A DNA stretch of 34,497 nt from Minisyncoccota bacterium (GTDB taxonomy: Bacteria > Patescibacteriota > Minisyncoccia > Minisyncoccales > GBS-2), in NCBI GenBank assembly GCA_938023415.1, contig CALHEE010000034.1:1-34497 (forward strand), written 5' to 3'. The notes below the pieces were generated by a model. The model did no database searches. It saw only the letters and a program-made list of their open reading frames with translations, and was not told the DNA's origin. The position numbers were made by a program, and so were the translations under genes. Positions within the stretch are counted from its first letter, which is position 1, and every line of letters begins with the position of its first letter. Positions 12,748 to 21,161 of this stretch are shown here, piece by piece.

Positions 12748-14856
12748 TTATTTTCTTACTTCCCAACCTTTTTCTTCTATCGCCTTAATAATTTTTTCAT
12801 GAACCTCATTTACCTCCTCTGAAGAAAGTGGTCGATCTTGATCCTGATAGACGATATGAAAAGAAAGGTTCTTTGTTCCTTCCGGTAATTCTTCCCCTTC
12901 ATAGATATCAAAGAGATCAACATCAGCAATTAATCTTCCCCCGTTTCTTTCAATTTCGTTTAACACTTCTTCGACCAAAACCTTTCTGGGGAGTAAAATG
13001 GAAATGTCGCGAATGACCGCAGGATAAGGAGAAATGGGTTGATAAACTGTTTCTTCACTGGCTAACCTTGATAATTTTTCAAAATCAATATCAAAAGCGA
13101 CTACCTTTCCTTTGATTTTTAAAGACTCAAGAATATTTGGAGAAATTTCTCCTAAAAAACCAATTTCTTGGTGGTCAACTTTAATTTCCGCACATCTTGT
13201 TGGATGCCAAAGAGAAACTTCCGTATCCTCGGGTGTGGGCTGAAATTGATCATACCAGACTCCAGGAATTCCCAATCTTTGAAAAAGAAAGTCAACCACT
13301 CCTTTGACCTCGAAAAATGCTTCTCCGGTAATTGCCCCGCTCAGCATTTTTTTCTCTTCTATTTTTGTCTTATCTTTAGATTCTCTGAAAATTTTTCCCA
13401 GCTCAAAAATTTTTATTTGTTGGAAAAATCTTTGATTTTTAAGAATGTTTTTTAAAAGATTGGGCAAAAGAGAGGGTCTTAAATATTTAAAATCAGCACT
13501 AGTAGGATTTTCAAGTTCAATAATCTCTTTGAATCGAAAAAGGTTTTTTTCTTTTTCTCCGATGAAAGAGTAATTGTAAACCTCAACCAAGCCTGTTTCT
13601 TTCAAAATATCTTTGGCCATTCCTTCCCAAAAAACTTCAAAATTTCTCTTAGGAGGAATTAAACTGGCAAAAGGAAAGTTGGGTGGGATTTTTTCAAAAC
13701 CGTAAATCCTTCCAATTTCTTCGATTAAGTCTTCAGGTAAATTTAGATCTTGCCTAAAAGTGGGTATTTCCACCTCTAAAATTTTTTCTTGAAAAGATTT
13801 GCTGGCAAAAGCAGGTTTTGAAATTTTAAATTCTAACCTCTGAAAAATATCTTTCACTTTTTTTTCTGAAATTTTCGCTCCTAATAGTTCTTCAACTTCA
13901 TTTAAATTTAAAATAATTTTTTTGGGAAAAATTTTTTGGGGATAAAAATCAACTAACCCCTGAGCAATTTTACCTCCGGCCACTTTTTGGATTAAACTAA
14001 CTGCTCTGTTAATGGCCAGTTCGGTTAAATTTGGATCAAGACCGTGTTCAAACCGCCAAGAAGCATCGGTTTTCAGATCAATGTGTCTGGAACCTTGGCG
14101 AATAACAGTGGGAGAAAAATTAGCTGATTCTAAAATCACCGTTTTTGTCTTTTCATCAATTTCTGCTTTTTTGCCCCCTTTAATGCCGGCAATGGCTAAG
14201 GGCTCTTTGGGATCGGCAATAATTAGAATATTTTCATCTAACTCATACTCTTCACCATCTAAAGTGACAATCTTTTCTCCTTTTTTAGCTCTCCTCACGA
14301 TGATTTCTTTTTTCCCTTTTTTGTTTTCTTCTATTTTCTCAAAATCAAAAGCATGAAGTGGTTGACCAATTTCCAACATCACATAATTTGCAATGTCGAC
14401 GATGTTATTAATTGGTCTCAATCCACAAGCTATTAATTTCTCTCTCAGCCATCTAGGAGAAGGCTTCACTTTTATGTTAAAAATTATTCGACCCGTATAT
14501 CTTAAGCAATCCTCTCTCGATTTTACCTTCACCTCAATAAAATCTTTGGTTTTTAATTGTGGATCCTCTTTAAAAGAGATAGATTTTTCCCAACTAAAAT
14601 TAAGAGGGAAATTCAAAACCGCAGAAATTTCTCTGGCAATTCCTAAATGAGAAAAACAATCTGAACCTCGATTAGGCAAGACATCAATATCCAACAAAAC
14701 TTCCCTCTTTCCTTTTTTTTCAAAAAAATTTGAGAGATTGTTTTGGTATTGGCAGGTTGTCTCAAAGCTGTGCATGGTTAAAACCTCAGCCAGCTTCTCT
14801 GGCTTGGGTAATTTTTTACTAAAAAAAGATTGAAGCCAATGGTAAGAGAAAATCAT
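12748..14856 (-). CDS. pheT: Phenylalanyl-tRNA synthetase beta subunit, lacking the OB-fold
   Basis: 702 aa against about 800 in most bacteria. The start MIFSYHWLQSFF is standard, but after MHSFETT the sequence jumps to LLDIDVLPNRGSDCFSHLGIAREIS, so the EMAP/tRNA-binding OB domain of roughly 100 residues is missing. The B3/B4 core with editing pocket, the B5 domain, the catalytic-like module (QIKIFELGKIFRE) and the C-terminal FDX-ACB anticodon-binding domain (SPYPAVIRDISILL) are present. It pairs with PheS as an (alpha-beta)2 enzyme. It starts 9 nt after pheS. Confidence 0.95.
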   Translation of the reverse strand: MIFSYHWLQSFFSKKLPKPEKLAEVLTMHSFETTCQYQNNLSNFFEKKGKREVLLDIDVLPNRGSDCFSHLGIAREISAVLNFPLNFSWEKSISFKEDPQLKTKDFIEVKVKSREDCLRYTGRIIFNIKVKPSPRWLREKLIACGLRPINNIVDIANYVMLEIGQPLHAFDFEKIEENKKGKKEIIVRRAKKGEKIVTLDGEEYELDENILIIADPKEPLAIAGIKGGKKAEIDEKTKTVILESANFSPTVIRQGSRHIDLKTDASWRFEHGLDPNLTELAINRAVSLIQKVAGGKIAQGLVDFYPQKIFPKKIILNLNEVEELLGAKISEKKVKDIFQRLEFKISKPAFASKSFQEKILEVEIPTFRQDLNLPEDLIEEIGRIYGFEKIPPNFPFASLIPPKRNFEVFWEGMAKDILKETGLVEVYNYSFIGEKEKNLFRFKEIIELENPTSADFKYLRPSLLPNLLKNILKNQRFFQQIKIFELGKIFRESKDKTKIEEKKMLSGAITGEAFFEVKGVVDFLFQRLGIPGVWYDQFQPTPEDTEVSLWHPTRCAEIKVDHQEIGFLGEISPNILESLKIKGKVVAFDIDFEKLSRLASEETVYQPISPYPAVIRDISILLPRKVLVEEVLNEIERNGGRLIADVDLFDIYEGEELPEGTKNLSFHIVYQDQDRPLSSEEVNEVHEKIIKAIEEKGWEVRK

Positions 14857-14865
14857 AAAATTAGA

Positions 14866-15912
14866 TTAAAATTGAGTCAAAAACCTTAGATCACCACTAT
14901 AAAATAGTCTGATATCGTTTATTTTATATTTGACCATCGTCAATCTTTCCAGGCCCATTCCAAAAGCAAAGCCCCTCCAATCTCGAGGATTCAAGCCGGA
15001 ATTTTTAAAGACATTTGGATGAACCATCCCTGCCCCCATCACCTCAAGCCAGCCTTTATTTTGACAGAAAGAACACTTTTTTTTACCATCACAACTGGGA
15101 CAAGAAATATCAACTTCAAGCGAAGGTTCAGTAAAAGGAAAAAAACTCGGACGAAGTCGGATTTTAACTTTCTTGTTAAAAAAACGCAAAAAAAACTCCT
15201 CAACAATCGCCCGAAAATTAGCTAAGCTCACTCTTTTATCAACCATCAAACCCTCTACCTGATGGAAATTGATTTCATGGCGGGCATCGGTGGCTTCATG
15301 GCGAAAAACGCGACCTGGGACAATAATCCTTAGGGGTGGATGATTTTTCTCCATAAATCTTACCTGAACTGGACTGGTATGAGTGCGTAATAATATTTTC
15401 AATTTAAGAGTGCTTTTTGGGCGTTTCAAATAGAGGGTATCCCAAAAATCTCTGGCTGGATGATCTTTCGGAATATTGAGGGCGTCAAAATTATACCATT
15501 CTGTCTCGATCTCTGGCCCTTCCACTATTGAAAAACCCATCTGCTGAAAAATTTCCCCAACTTCTCTTTGAACCTGGGTAAGAGGATGTAAATGGCCGGG
15601 TACAATTTTTTTTCCAGGAAGAGTGACATCTATCCACTCTTTTTCCATCATCTCTTTTTCTAATCTTTCTTTGAGCAACTTTTTCTTTTTTTCTAAAGCC
15701 ATTTCAAGCTCCACCTTAAAAGCATTAATCTCCTTCCCAAAGCTCGCTCTTTTTTTCTTTGGCAATTTTGAAAGAGATTTCGTTAAGTTTGAGAGTATTC
15801 CTTTTTGACCTAAATATTCTCGAAAAATTTCATCTAATTTTTTCAGACTATCAGCTTCTTTTATCTCTTTTTCTGCTTTAATTTTGATTTTTTTCAACTC
15901 AACCTGATGCAT
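14866..15912 (-). CDS. pheS: Phenylalanyl-tRNA synthetase alpha subunit
   Basis: 348 aa, catalytic subunit. An N-terminal coiled coil (about 1-90) is followed by the class II core: GHLHPLTQVQREVGEIFQQMGF, DTLYLKRPK/LLRTHTSPVQVRFM (motif 2 region), GRVFRHEATDARHEINFHQVEG and the C-terminal GFAFGMGLERLTMVKY (motif 3). A CPSC/CSFC pair in the SFFPFTEPSLEV region makes a zinc knuckle. It heads the operon; the mRNA leader is expected to be only about 6 nt, with no Shine-Dalgarno. Confidence 0.97.
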   Translation of the reverse strand: MHQVELKKIKIKAEKEIKEADSLKKLDEIFREYLGQKGILSNLTKSLSKLPKKKRASFGKEINAFKVELEMALEKKKKLLKERLEKEMMEKEWIDVTLPGKKIVPGHLHPLTQVQREVGEIFQQMGFSIVEGPEIETEWYNFDALNIPKDHPARDFWDTLYLKRPKSTLKLKILLRTHTSPVQVRFMEKNHPPLRIIVPGRVFRHEATDARHEINFHQVEGLMVDKRVSLANFRAIVEEFFLRFFNKKVKIRLRPSFFPFTEPSLEVDISCPSCDGKKKCSFCQNKGWLEVMGAGMVHPNVFKNSGLNPRDWRGFAFGMGLERLTMVKYKINDIRLFYSGDLRFLTQF

Positions 15913-15924
15913 AAGAGATAATTT

Positions 15925-15953
15925 ATTTTAACCTTAATTTAACTTAAAATCAA
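15925..15953 (-). promoter_or_regulatory. Promoter of the pheS operon, near-leaderless
   Basis: TTGATT (15948-15953), 17-nt spacer, TAAAAT (15925-15930). The -10 box ends 12 nt before the pheS ATG. It would drive pheS-pheT-gyrB-secE-nusG-rplK-dCMP deaminase-thyX. Confidence 0.7.
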
Positions 15954-15969
15954 GGGCTAAATAATAAAT

Positions 15970-15992
15970 AAGGCCAGGTTATTCCCGGCCTT
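15970..15992 (-). terminator. Terminator overlapping the end of the 47-aa gene
   Basis: AAGGCCGGG-AATAA-CCTGGCCTT on the minus strand (9 bp, one G-U), followed by ATTTATTATTT. The stop codon TAA of the small gene is in the loop. Confidence 0.7.
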
Positions 15993-16122
15993 CCAGAGGT
16001 TCTTTTTCTCTTGAGAGCCATTTTATCTGGCTAATAACTGTAAGCTTTAACCCTAAATACAAAATCCAAAGAAAAAGGAGAAAAAAGATCGCCCCCACTG
16101 CCACTCCAATCCACTTTGCCAT
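15979..16122 (-). CDS. 47-aa single-pass membrane protein
   Basis: Too short for the ORF track. ATG at 16122 preceded by GAGGAGGTGAAGA; translation begins MAKWIGVAVGAIFFLLFLWI, continues LYLGLKLTVISQIKWLSREK and ends GRE. One membrane helix (about residues 5-25) is followed by a short basic/polar tail. It has a consensus promoter (TTGATT-17-TAATAT) and its own terminator, so it is a complete single-gene unit between the tRNAs and pheS. Function unknown; the leader and terminator are the evidence that it is expressed. Confidence 0.65.
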   Translation of the reverse strand: MAKWIGVAVGAIFFLLFLWILYLGLKLTVISQIKWLSREKEPLEGRE

Positions 16123-16297
16123 TCTTCACCTCCTCAAAAAAGAACTAAAAAAATATTAGCTTAAAAAATAAAAAAAATCAAGCCTTAATTTCTAAATTGA
16201 CACTCTGCCAAGGGAAATGGTCTTGAAGTTTAAATAAAATCTTTTATTTCCCTCTTCCTTTAAAGTTAAGAAGTGAGAAACTCAAAAGAGTTTCAGT
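16123..16297 (-). promoter_or_regulatory. Intergenic region with promoter of the 47-aa gene
   Basis: Minus strand: TTGATT (16176-16181), 17 nt, TAATAT (16153-16158), then a leader of about 24 nt with GAGGAGGTG. Further out, GAAACTC-TTTT-GAGTTTC (16277-16294) could end the tRNA transcript, though its U-tract is poor, and AAATAAAA/TTTTATTT (16232-16249) is an AT-only palindrome. Nothing else is visible. Confidence 0.6.
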
Positions 16298-16376
16298 TGG
16301 CGGGGGCGATGGGATTTGAACCCACGATCTTCCGCGTGACAGGCGGATGTTCTAGACCAGGCTGAACTACGCCCCC
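16298..16376 (-). tRNA. tRNA-Asp (GTC)
   Basis: Acceptor GGGGGCG/CGCCCCC, D-arm GTTC/GAAC, anticodon arm TCCGC-CTGTCAC-GCGGA (anticodon GTC), T-arm GTGGG-TTCAAAT-CCCAT (last pair G-U), discriminator G73, followed by CCA in the genome. It is last of three tRNAs in the same orientation. Confidence 0.95.
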
Positions 16377-16377
16377 A

Positions 16378-16448
16378 TGTCGAGGGTGGGAATTGAACCC
16401 ACTTCTCTCCCTTATGAGAGGAGCGCTCTACCATTGAGCTACCCCGAC
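16378..16448 (-). tRNA. tRNA-Met/Ile2-type (CAT), regular form
   Basis: Acceptor GTCGGGG/CCTCGAC (one G-U), D-arm GCTC/GAGC with AATGGTA loop, anticodon arm CTCCT-CTCATAA-GGGAG, T-arm GTGGG-TTCAATT-CCCAC, discriminator A73, no encoded CCA. The anticodon stem lacks the three G-C pairs of initiators and G1-C72 pairs, so it is an elongator tRNA-Met or, with lysidine, tRNA-Ile2. Confidence 0.9.
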
Positions 16449-16456
16449 AAAAAATG

Positions 16457-16527
16457 TTGCGCCGCTTGGAATTGCACCAAGGCCTCCAGCTTATGAGACT
16501 GGCGACCTACTACTGGTCCACGGCGCA
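16457..16527 (-). tRNA. tRNA with CAT anticodon and atypical D and T loops
   Basis: Acceptor TGCGCCG/CGGCGCA (U1-A72), D-arm GACC-AGTAGTA-GGTC, anticodon arm CCAGT-CTCATAA-GCTGG, T-arm CTTGG-TGCAATT-CCAAG, A73. The D-loop lacks the GG doublet and the T-loop has G in place of T55, so the usual G18-psi55 contact cannot form in its normal way. Met elongator or Ile2; not an initiator by its anticodon stem. The stems are intact, so I consider it a gene. Confidence 0.85.
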
Positions 16528-16552
16528 ATATATTATCATCTTAGAAAAAAAA

Positions 16553-17080
16553 TTAAAAAAGGTCAAGGCCCTCCCTTAATACTTTTTCAAAAATTTTCAA
16601 TGCCTCTTTGGCCACATTTAATTCTAATTTATAGCTGGGATCATGAACAATGTTTTCTCTGATCTTATGAGCTTGGCGAATTTTTTCTACAGCCACCGGA
16701 AAATCGAGGGGTAATTTATTGAGTATTTCTTCTAAACTACCATCACCATAACCTGCGCTCTTTAAAGCTTCTTCCACTAAACCATCTGCTTCGATCACTG
16801 CTAATTTGATTTCTGCCTCTAAGTTTGACTCAAGCCTCTTTTTTATTTTTTTCCATTCTCCCTCTATTTTTCCTCTTTCAATTGGTCGAAAGGTAAGAAA
16901 TTCTATTAAATCTAAAAGAAACATTTTCTTTAGCCAACTTGTCTTAAATAGTCCCCACAAAATGTAACCGAAAAAAAAGAGAGAGAAACCCAAAAACACC
17001 CATTTGATGACCAGCAACCAACCACTCATTTTGGGATAAAGCAAAAATTGAATTATTTCTTCAATTTTTTCCGGATTCAT
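16553..17080 (-). CDS. Membrane protein with HEPN-like RxxxxH motif, hypothetical
   Basis: 175 aa. One clear membrane helix at about residues 20-45 ([25 protein letters not shown]), then a helical cytosolic domain with [20 protein letters not shown] fits the R-x4-H pattern of HEPN-type domains, seen also in non-nuclease helical proteins, so this is only a hint. It overlaps gatA by 20 nt at the end of the mreB-gatC-gatA transcription run, and the three tRNAs lie directly downstream. Proteins of this layout recur as unknowns in CPR genomes. Function unknown. Confidence 0.75.
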   Translation of the reverse strand: MNPEKIEEIIQFLLYPKMSGWLLVIKWVFLGFSLFFFGYILWGLFKTSWLKKMFLLDLIEFLTFRPIERGKIEGEWKKIKKRLESNLEAEIKLAVIEADGLVEEALKSAGYGDGSLEEILNKLPLDFPVAVEKIRQAHKIRENIVHDPSYKLELNVAKEALKIFEKVLREGLDLF

Positions 17081-18503
17081 AGAGTTTGGCTAAAGCAATA
17101 ATTTTTTTCTCTTGGAATGGCTTTCCAATAATCTGAAGACCTACCGGTAAATTATCTATTCGACCACAGGGAAGAGAAATGGCAGGCAAACCTGCTAAGC
17201 TTGCGGGAACAGTGAAAATATCTGAAAGATACATTGCCAGAGGATCGGTAATTTTTTCGCCTAATTTAAAGGCAGGAGTGGGGGCAGTAGGAGTGACAAT
17301 AAAATCTACTTTTTCCCATGCCTTTTCAAAATCTTCTTTAATCAATCTTCTTACTTTCATAGCTCTCAGATAGTAAGCTTCATAATATCCTGCAGAGAGG
17401 GCATAAGTTCCCAACATGATCCTTCTTTGCACTTCTGAGCCAAAGCCTTTAGCTCTTGTTTGAAGATAAACTTGGAGGAGATTTTTCGCTTTTGATTTTG
17501 GATTTTTGGCCTCTGAAAAGCCATATTTTATCCCATCATAACGGGCCAAATTAGCGGAGGCTTCCGAAGGGGCGATGATGTAATAACAAGCGAGGGCATA
17601 TTGGGTGTGAGGCAAAGAAATTTCTTCAATTTTAGCGCCCATTTTTTCATATTTTCTAATCGCTTCTTTCACAATCTTTTCGACCTCTTTATCCATTCCT
17701 TCAATAAAATATTCTTTTGGAATACCAAGGGTTAAATTTTGAATTTGAAGGTTAAAATTCTGAGATTCAAATTCTGGATTTATCGAAGTACTGTCGAGAT
17801 CATCTTTTCCTTTGATCACCTCAAAAACAATCTCACAATCTTCTACTGTTTTGGCAATGGGTCCAACCTGATCTAAAGAAGAGGCAAAGGCAATTAATCC
17901 GTATCTTGAAACTGCTCCATAAGTTGGTTTTAAACCCACTACCCCACAAAAGGCTGCCGGCTGTCTTACCGAACCTCCGGTATCTGAACCTAGGGCAAAA
18001 ACAGAAAGGTTGGCAGCCACGGCGGCTGCTGAACCTCCAGAAGAACCACCCGGAACTCTCTTTAAATCAAGAGGATTTTTGGTCGGAAAAAAAGCTGAAT
18101 TTTCCGTAGAAGAACCCATCGCAAATTCGTCAAGATTAGTTTTTCCTAAAATTATTGCTCCAGCCTCCTTTAGTTTTTTCACTACCGTGGCATCATAAGG
18201 GGCAATGTAGTTTTCTAAGATCTTAGAACCAGCAGTACACCTTATTCCTTCCACCAAAATATTATCTTTGATAGCACAAGGGACGCCAGCTAAAGGTGGC
18301 AATTTTCTGCCAGTAAAAATCATTTCGTCAATTTTTTTTGCTTGAGAGTAAGCTAAATCTTCAGAAATTGTCAAAAAGGCCCTAATTTTTTTGTCTTCCT
18401 TCTTTATTTTCTCTAAATAAGCCTTGGTTAACTCCAGGGCAGAAAACTTTTTTCTCGTCAATCCCTCTTGAATCTTTTTTATGGTAAAATCATCTAAAAA
18501 CAC
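17061..18503 (-). CDS. gatA: Asp-tRNA(Asn)/Glu-tRNA(Gln) amidotransferase subunit A
   Basis: The amidase subunit of GatCAB: releases ammonia from Gln for transamidation. The amidase signature shows the catalytic Lys in [22 protein letters not shown] with the cis-Ser, and [14 protein letters not shown] with the nucleophilic Ser. C-terminal [10 protein letters not shown] and GLQIIGKPF are standard. 480 aa, full length. It follows gatC by 9 nt. Confidence 0.97.
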   Translation of the reverse strand: MFLDDFTIKKIQEGLTRKKFSALELTKAYLEKIKKEDKKIRAFLTISEDLAYSQAKKIDEMIFTGRKLPPLAGVPCAIKDNILVEGIRCTAGSKILENYIAPYDATVVKKLKEAGAIILGKTNLDEFAMGSSTENSAFFPTKNPLDLKRVPGGSSGGSAAAVAANLSVFALGSDTGGSVRQPAAFCGVVGLKPTYGAVSRYGLIAFASSLDQVGPIAKTVEDCEIVFEVIKGKDDLDSTSINPEFESQNFNLQIQNLTLGIPKEYFIEGMDKEVEKIVKEAIRKYEKMGAKIEEISLPHTQYALACYYIIAPSEASANLARYDGIKYGFSEAKNPKSKAKNLLQVYLQTRAKGFGSEVQRRIMLGTYALSAGYYEAYYLRAMKVRRLIKEDFEKAWEKVDFIVTPTAPTPAFKLGEKITDPLAMYLSDIFTVPASLAGLPAISLPCGRIDNLPVGLQIIGKPFQEKKIIALAKLYESGKN

Positions 18504-18512
18504 AGCCTTATT

Positions 18513-18797
18513 TCAAATTATTTTTTTCACTTTAAAATATCGATCTTTAGTTTCCGGAGCTAATTCTAAAAGTTTTAAATTAATAGGTTGAACTCTTATC
18601 ATTTCATCCTCTCGCCAAACATTTTTCTGAAGGAAAGGGTGGGTCATAGGTTCAACTTCTGTAACCTTTACTTCTTTGAGCTTTTGAATATAATCTAAAA
18701 TTTTTGAGAGCTCCTTTTGATACTTTTGGAGTTCCCTTTCGCTCAATTGAAGCCTGGCCAATTTTGCAATATGTTTTACTTGTTCTTTTTTTATCAT
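18513..18797 (-). CDS. gatC: Asp-tRNA(Asn)/Glu-tRNA(Gln) amidotransferase subunit C
   Basis: 94 aa; GatC wraps around and stabilises GatA and GatB. Typical motifs are VKHIAKLARLQLSEREL, KLKEVKVTEVEPMTHPF and the C-terminal APETKDRYFKVKKII. It starts 12 nt after mreB and directly precedes gatA; gatB is elsewhere (3900-5366). Confidence 0.94.
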   Translation of the reverse strand: MIKKEQVKHIAKLARLQLSERELQKYQKELSKILDYIQKLKEVKVTEVEPMTHPFLQKNVWREDEMIRVQPINLKLLELAPETKDRYFKVKKII

Positions 18798-18809
18798 AAA
18801 TTGAAATTT

Positions 18810-19901
18810 TTATTTTGGCGCCTCTAACTCTGTCGTCTCTACTAAGACCTCATGTAATTCATCTAAATTTTCCAAAACCATCCCTGCCCCTCTTACTACC
18901 GCAGTCATCGGATCTTCAATTACTTTAGTGGGAATTTTTGTTTCCTTTTTAATTAGAAGATCTAATCCTCTCAAAAGAGCCCCTCCCCCTGAAAGATGAA
19001 TTCCGTTCGCCATAATATCAGCCAACAATTCCGGTGGTGTTTCCTCAATGGCTGATTTTATTTCAGCGACAATTTGCATAATCGATTTTTCCATTGCCTT
19101 GCGCACGTCCTCTTCTTTCACAACAATCTCTTCAGGCAAACCAGTAACCAAATTTCTACCCCTCATTGGCATTTCTTTTTTGGAAACCCTTTCTCCTTCT
19201 TTCTTGCTGTTTGAGCGGTGGTGTTCGGAAGCTTCTAGAGGATAGGCAGAACCAATCCCAATTTTGATTGCCTCAGCTGTTCTTTCCCCAATCAACAATT
19301 TATATTCTTCCTGGGCAAAGCGAATAATATCTTCATTCAATTTATCTCCTGCTATCCTCAAGCTTTTTGCCAAAACAATACCTCCTAAAGAAATAACCGC
19401 CACTTCGGTTGTCCCTCCGCCAATATCAACAATAAAATTTCCCCCTGGTTCTTGAACAGGAAGACGGGCGCCAATGGCAGCAGCCATTGGTTCTTCAATT
19501 AAAAAAACTTCTCTTGCCCCGGCCGATTTTCCAGCATCGATCACTGCCTTTTTCTCCACTTCAGTCACCCCCCAAGGAATGGCAATAATTACTCGAGGCG
19601 GAATCCATTTTCTTCTTCTTGCCTTTTCAATGAAATATCTGAGCATTTGCTCAGTAATCTCGAAATCAGAAATGACACCCCCTCTCAGGGGACGAATGGC
19701 TACGATATGTCCGGGGGTGCGACCGACCATCTTTTTTGCCTCCTGACCAATGGCTAAGATCTGTCCGGTTTTTTGATTGACCGCAACCACGCTTGGCTCT
19801 TGAATCACAATCCCCCTTCCCCTCACATAAACCTCGCAATTTGCTGTTCCCAAATCAACCGCAATATCTTCAGAAAAAAATGATAAAAATTTTTTTAGCA
19901 T
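18810..19901 (-). CDS. mreB: Rod-shape determining protein MreB (paralogue 1)
   Basis: 363 aa actin-fold ATPase that forms membrane filaments guiding cell-wall synthesis. It begins MLKKFLSFFSEDIAVDLGTANCEVYVRG; the short amphipathic start is typical for membrane contact. Phosphate-binding DIGGGTTEVAVISLGG and adenosine-binding LSGGGALLRG are intact. An extra hydrophilic stretch (EASEHHRSNSKKEGERVSKK) lies in front of the conserved RGRNLVTGLP and is absent from the second copy. The ATG overlaps the proS stop by 7 nt. Confidence 0.95.
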   Translation of the reverse strand: MLKKFLSFFSEDIAVDLGTANCEVYVRGRGIVIQEPSVVAVNQKTGQILAIGQEAKKMVGRTPGHIVAIRPLRGGVISDFEITEQMLRYFIEKARRRKWIPPRVIIAIPWGVTEVEKKAVIDAGKSAGAREVFLIEEPMAAAIGARLPVQEPGGNFIVDIGGGTTEVAVISLGGIVLAKSLRIAGDKLNEDIIRFAQEEYKLLIGERTAEAIKIGIGSAYPLEASEHHRSNSKKEGERVSKKEMPMRGRNLVTGLPEEIVVKEEDVRKAMEKSIMQIVAEIKSAIEETPPELLADIMANGIHLSGGGALLRGLDLLIKKETKIPTKVIEDPMTAVVRGAGMVLENLDELHEVLVETTELEAPK

Positions 19902-21151
19902 AGGCTGAGTTTTTCCTTTAAAAATTTTAATAGATCTTTTATCTTAATCAATCTTGCCACCTTTTTCTTTCTTTCTTTAATTTCAACCGATTTTTTTCTC
20001 AAACTTTTTTCACTAATGACCATTCTCAGAGGAATGCCAATTAGATCACAATCAACAAATTTTTCGCCGACACTCTTTGCCCGATCATCGTATAATACTT
20101 CTATTTTTTGATTTTCCAAAAGCTGATATATTGTTTGGGCTGTCTTTTTAATCTCCCTCTTTTCTCTCACTGAAATCAAATGAACTTGAAAAGGTGCGAT
20201 TTCTATGGGCCAGCAAATTCCTTTTTCATCATGATTAACTTCCACAATCGCTCCCATTAATCTCGGCAAGCCGATCCCATAGCATCCCATGAGGACAAAT
20301 TTTTCTTTACCTTCCCGATCTTTAAAAGTCAGATTAAAATATCGGGCGAATTTCTCTTTTAAATTAAAAATATTTCCTACCTCAATGGCTTTTTTGACTT
20401 CTAATTTTTCGTTTCCACATTGATAACATCGGTAGTTTTTTTCTTTAATTATTTGTTGATTAATACCAACCTTACATTTTTCACAAAGGTAAATAAAATC
20501 TTCACCAAAAGGAGTGAGCGTTTGGAATTCATGAGAATATTCAGAAAAGGTACCACCAGAAGCTAAGGTTAGAAATGTTTGTTTTCCTATTCCACATCTT
20601 TTAAAGATCTGAAAATAAGCTTTTTTTACCTTCTCGTAATAATTTTCTAAATCTTCTAAAGTTTGGTGGAAAGAATAAAGATCCTTCATGATAAATTCTA
20701 CACCCCGAAGCAATCCTGACTTTGCCCGCAGTTCGTCTCGAAATTTCACCTGAATTTGATATAAGGCCAAGGGCAAGTCACGATAAGATTTGACGAACTT
20801 TTTCACCAATGGAGTAATAATTTCTTCGTGTGTCCATCCTAAACCTAATTCTTTTCCGGAACGACTTCTCAATTTAAACATCACCTCTTGCCCCCATCTG
20901 TTTGTCCTTTCCCAATTTTCCTTTGGATGTAACGCTGGTAATAAAATTTCTTGGGCACCAATTTTTTCCAATTCTTCTCTGATCACCTTTTCAATCTTTT
21001 TTAACACCCGTAATCCTAAGGGTAAGAAAGAATAAACCCCAGCCATTAACTTATCGATAAATCCTGCTCTCAGCAAAAGCTGACTGTTAATGCTCACTTC
21101 TTCTTTTGGTACTTCTTTTTGGGTTTTAACAAAAAGCTTTGATTGATACAT
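19895..21151 (-). CDS. proS: Prolyl-tRNA synthetase without the editing insertion
   Basis: 418 aa against about 570 in typical bacteria. Class II core: LPLGLRVLKKIEKVIREE, ELGLGWTHEEIITPL (motif 2), RDELRAKSGLLRGVEFIMKDLYSFH. The approx. 180-residue INS editing domain, expected between motifs 2 and 3, is missing; in its place is a short segment with CEKC and CYQC, a likely zinc ribbon. Motif 3 (LMGCYGIGLPRLMGAIVE) and the anticodon-binding domain follow. Without INS it should not hydrolyse Ala-tRNA(Pro) in cis. It lies between rseP and mreB. Confidence 0.94.
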   Translation of the reverse strand: MYQSKLFVKTQKEVPKEEVSINSQLLLRAGFIDKLMAGVYSFLPLGLRVLKKIEKVIREELEKIGAQEILLPALHPKENWERTNRWGQEVMFKLRSRSGKELGLGWTHEEIITPLVKKFVKSYRDLPLALYQIQVKFRDELRAKSGLLRGVEFIMKDLYSFHQTLEDLENYYEKVKKAYFQIFKRCGIGKQTFLTLASGGTFSEYSHEFQTLTPFGEDFIYLCEKCKVGINQQIIKEKNYRCYQCGNEKLEVKKAIEVGNIFNLKEKFARYFNLTFKDREGKEKFVLMGCYGIGLPRLMGAIVEVNHDEKGICWPIEIAPFQVHLISVREKREIKKTAQTIYQLLENQKIEVLYDDRAKSVGEKFVDCDLIGIPLRMVISEKSLRKKSVEIKERKKKVARLIKIKDLLKFLKEKLSLC

Positions 21152-21161
21152 GAAAGATTAA

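Noticed and set aside
16378-16527. Initiator tRNA among the two CAT tRNAs
   Set aside because: Neither has the three G-C pairs in the anticodon stem nor the 1-72 mismatch.
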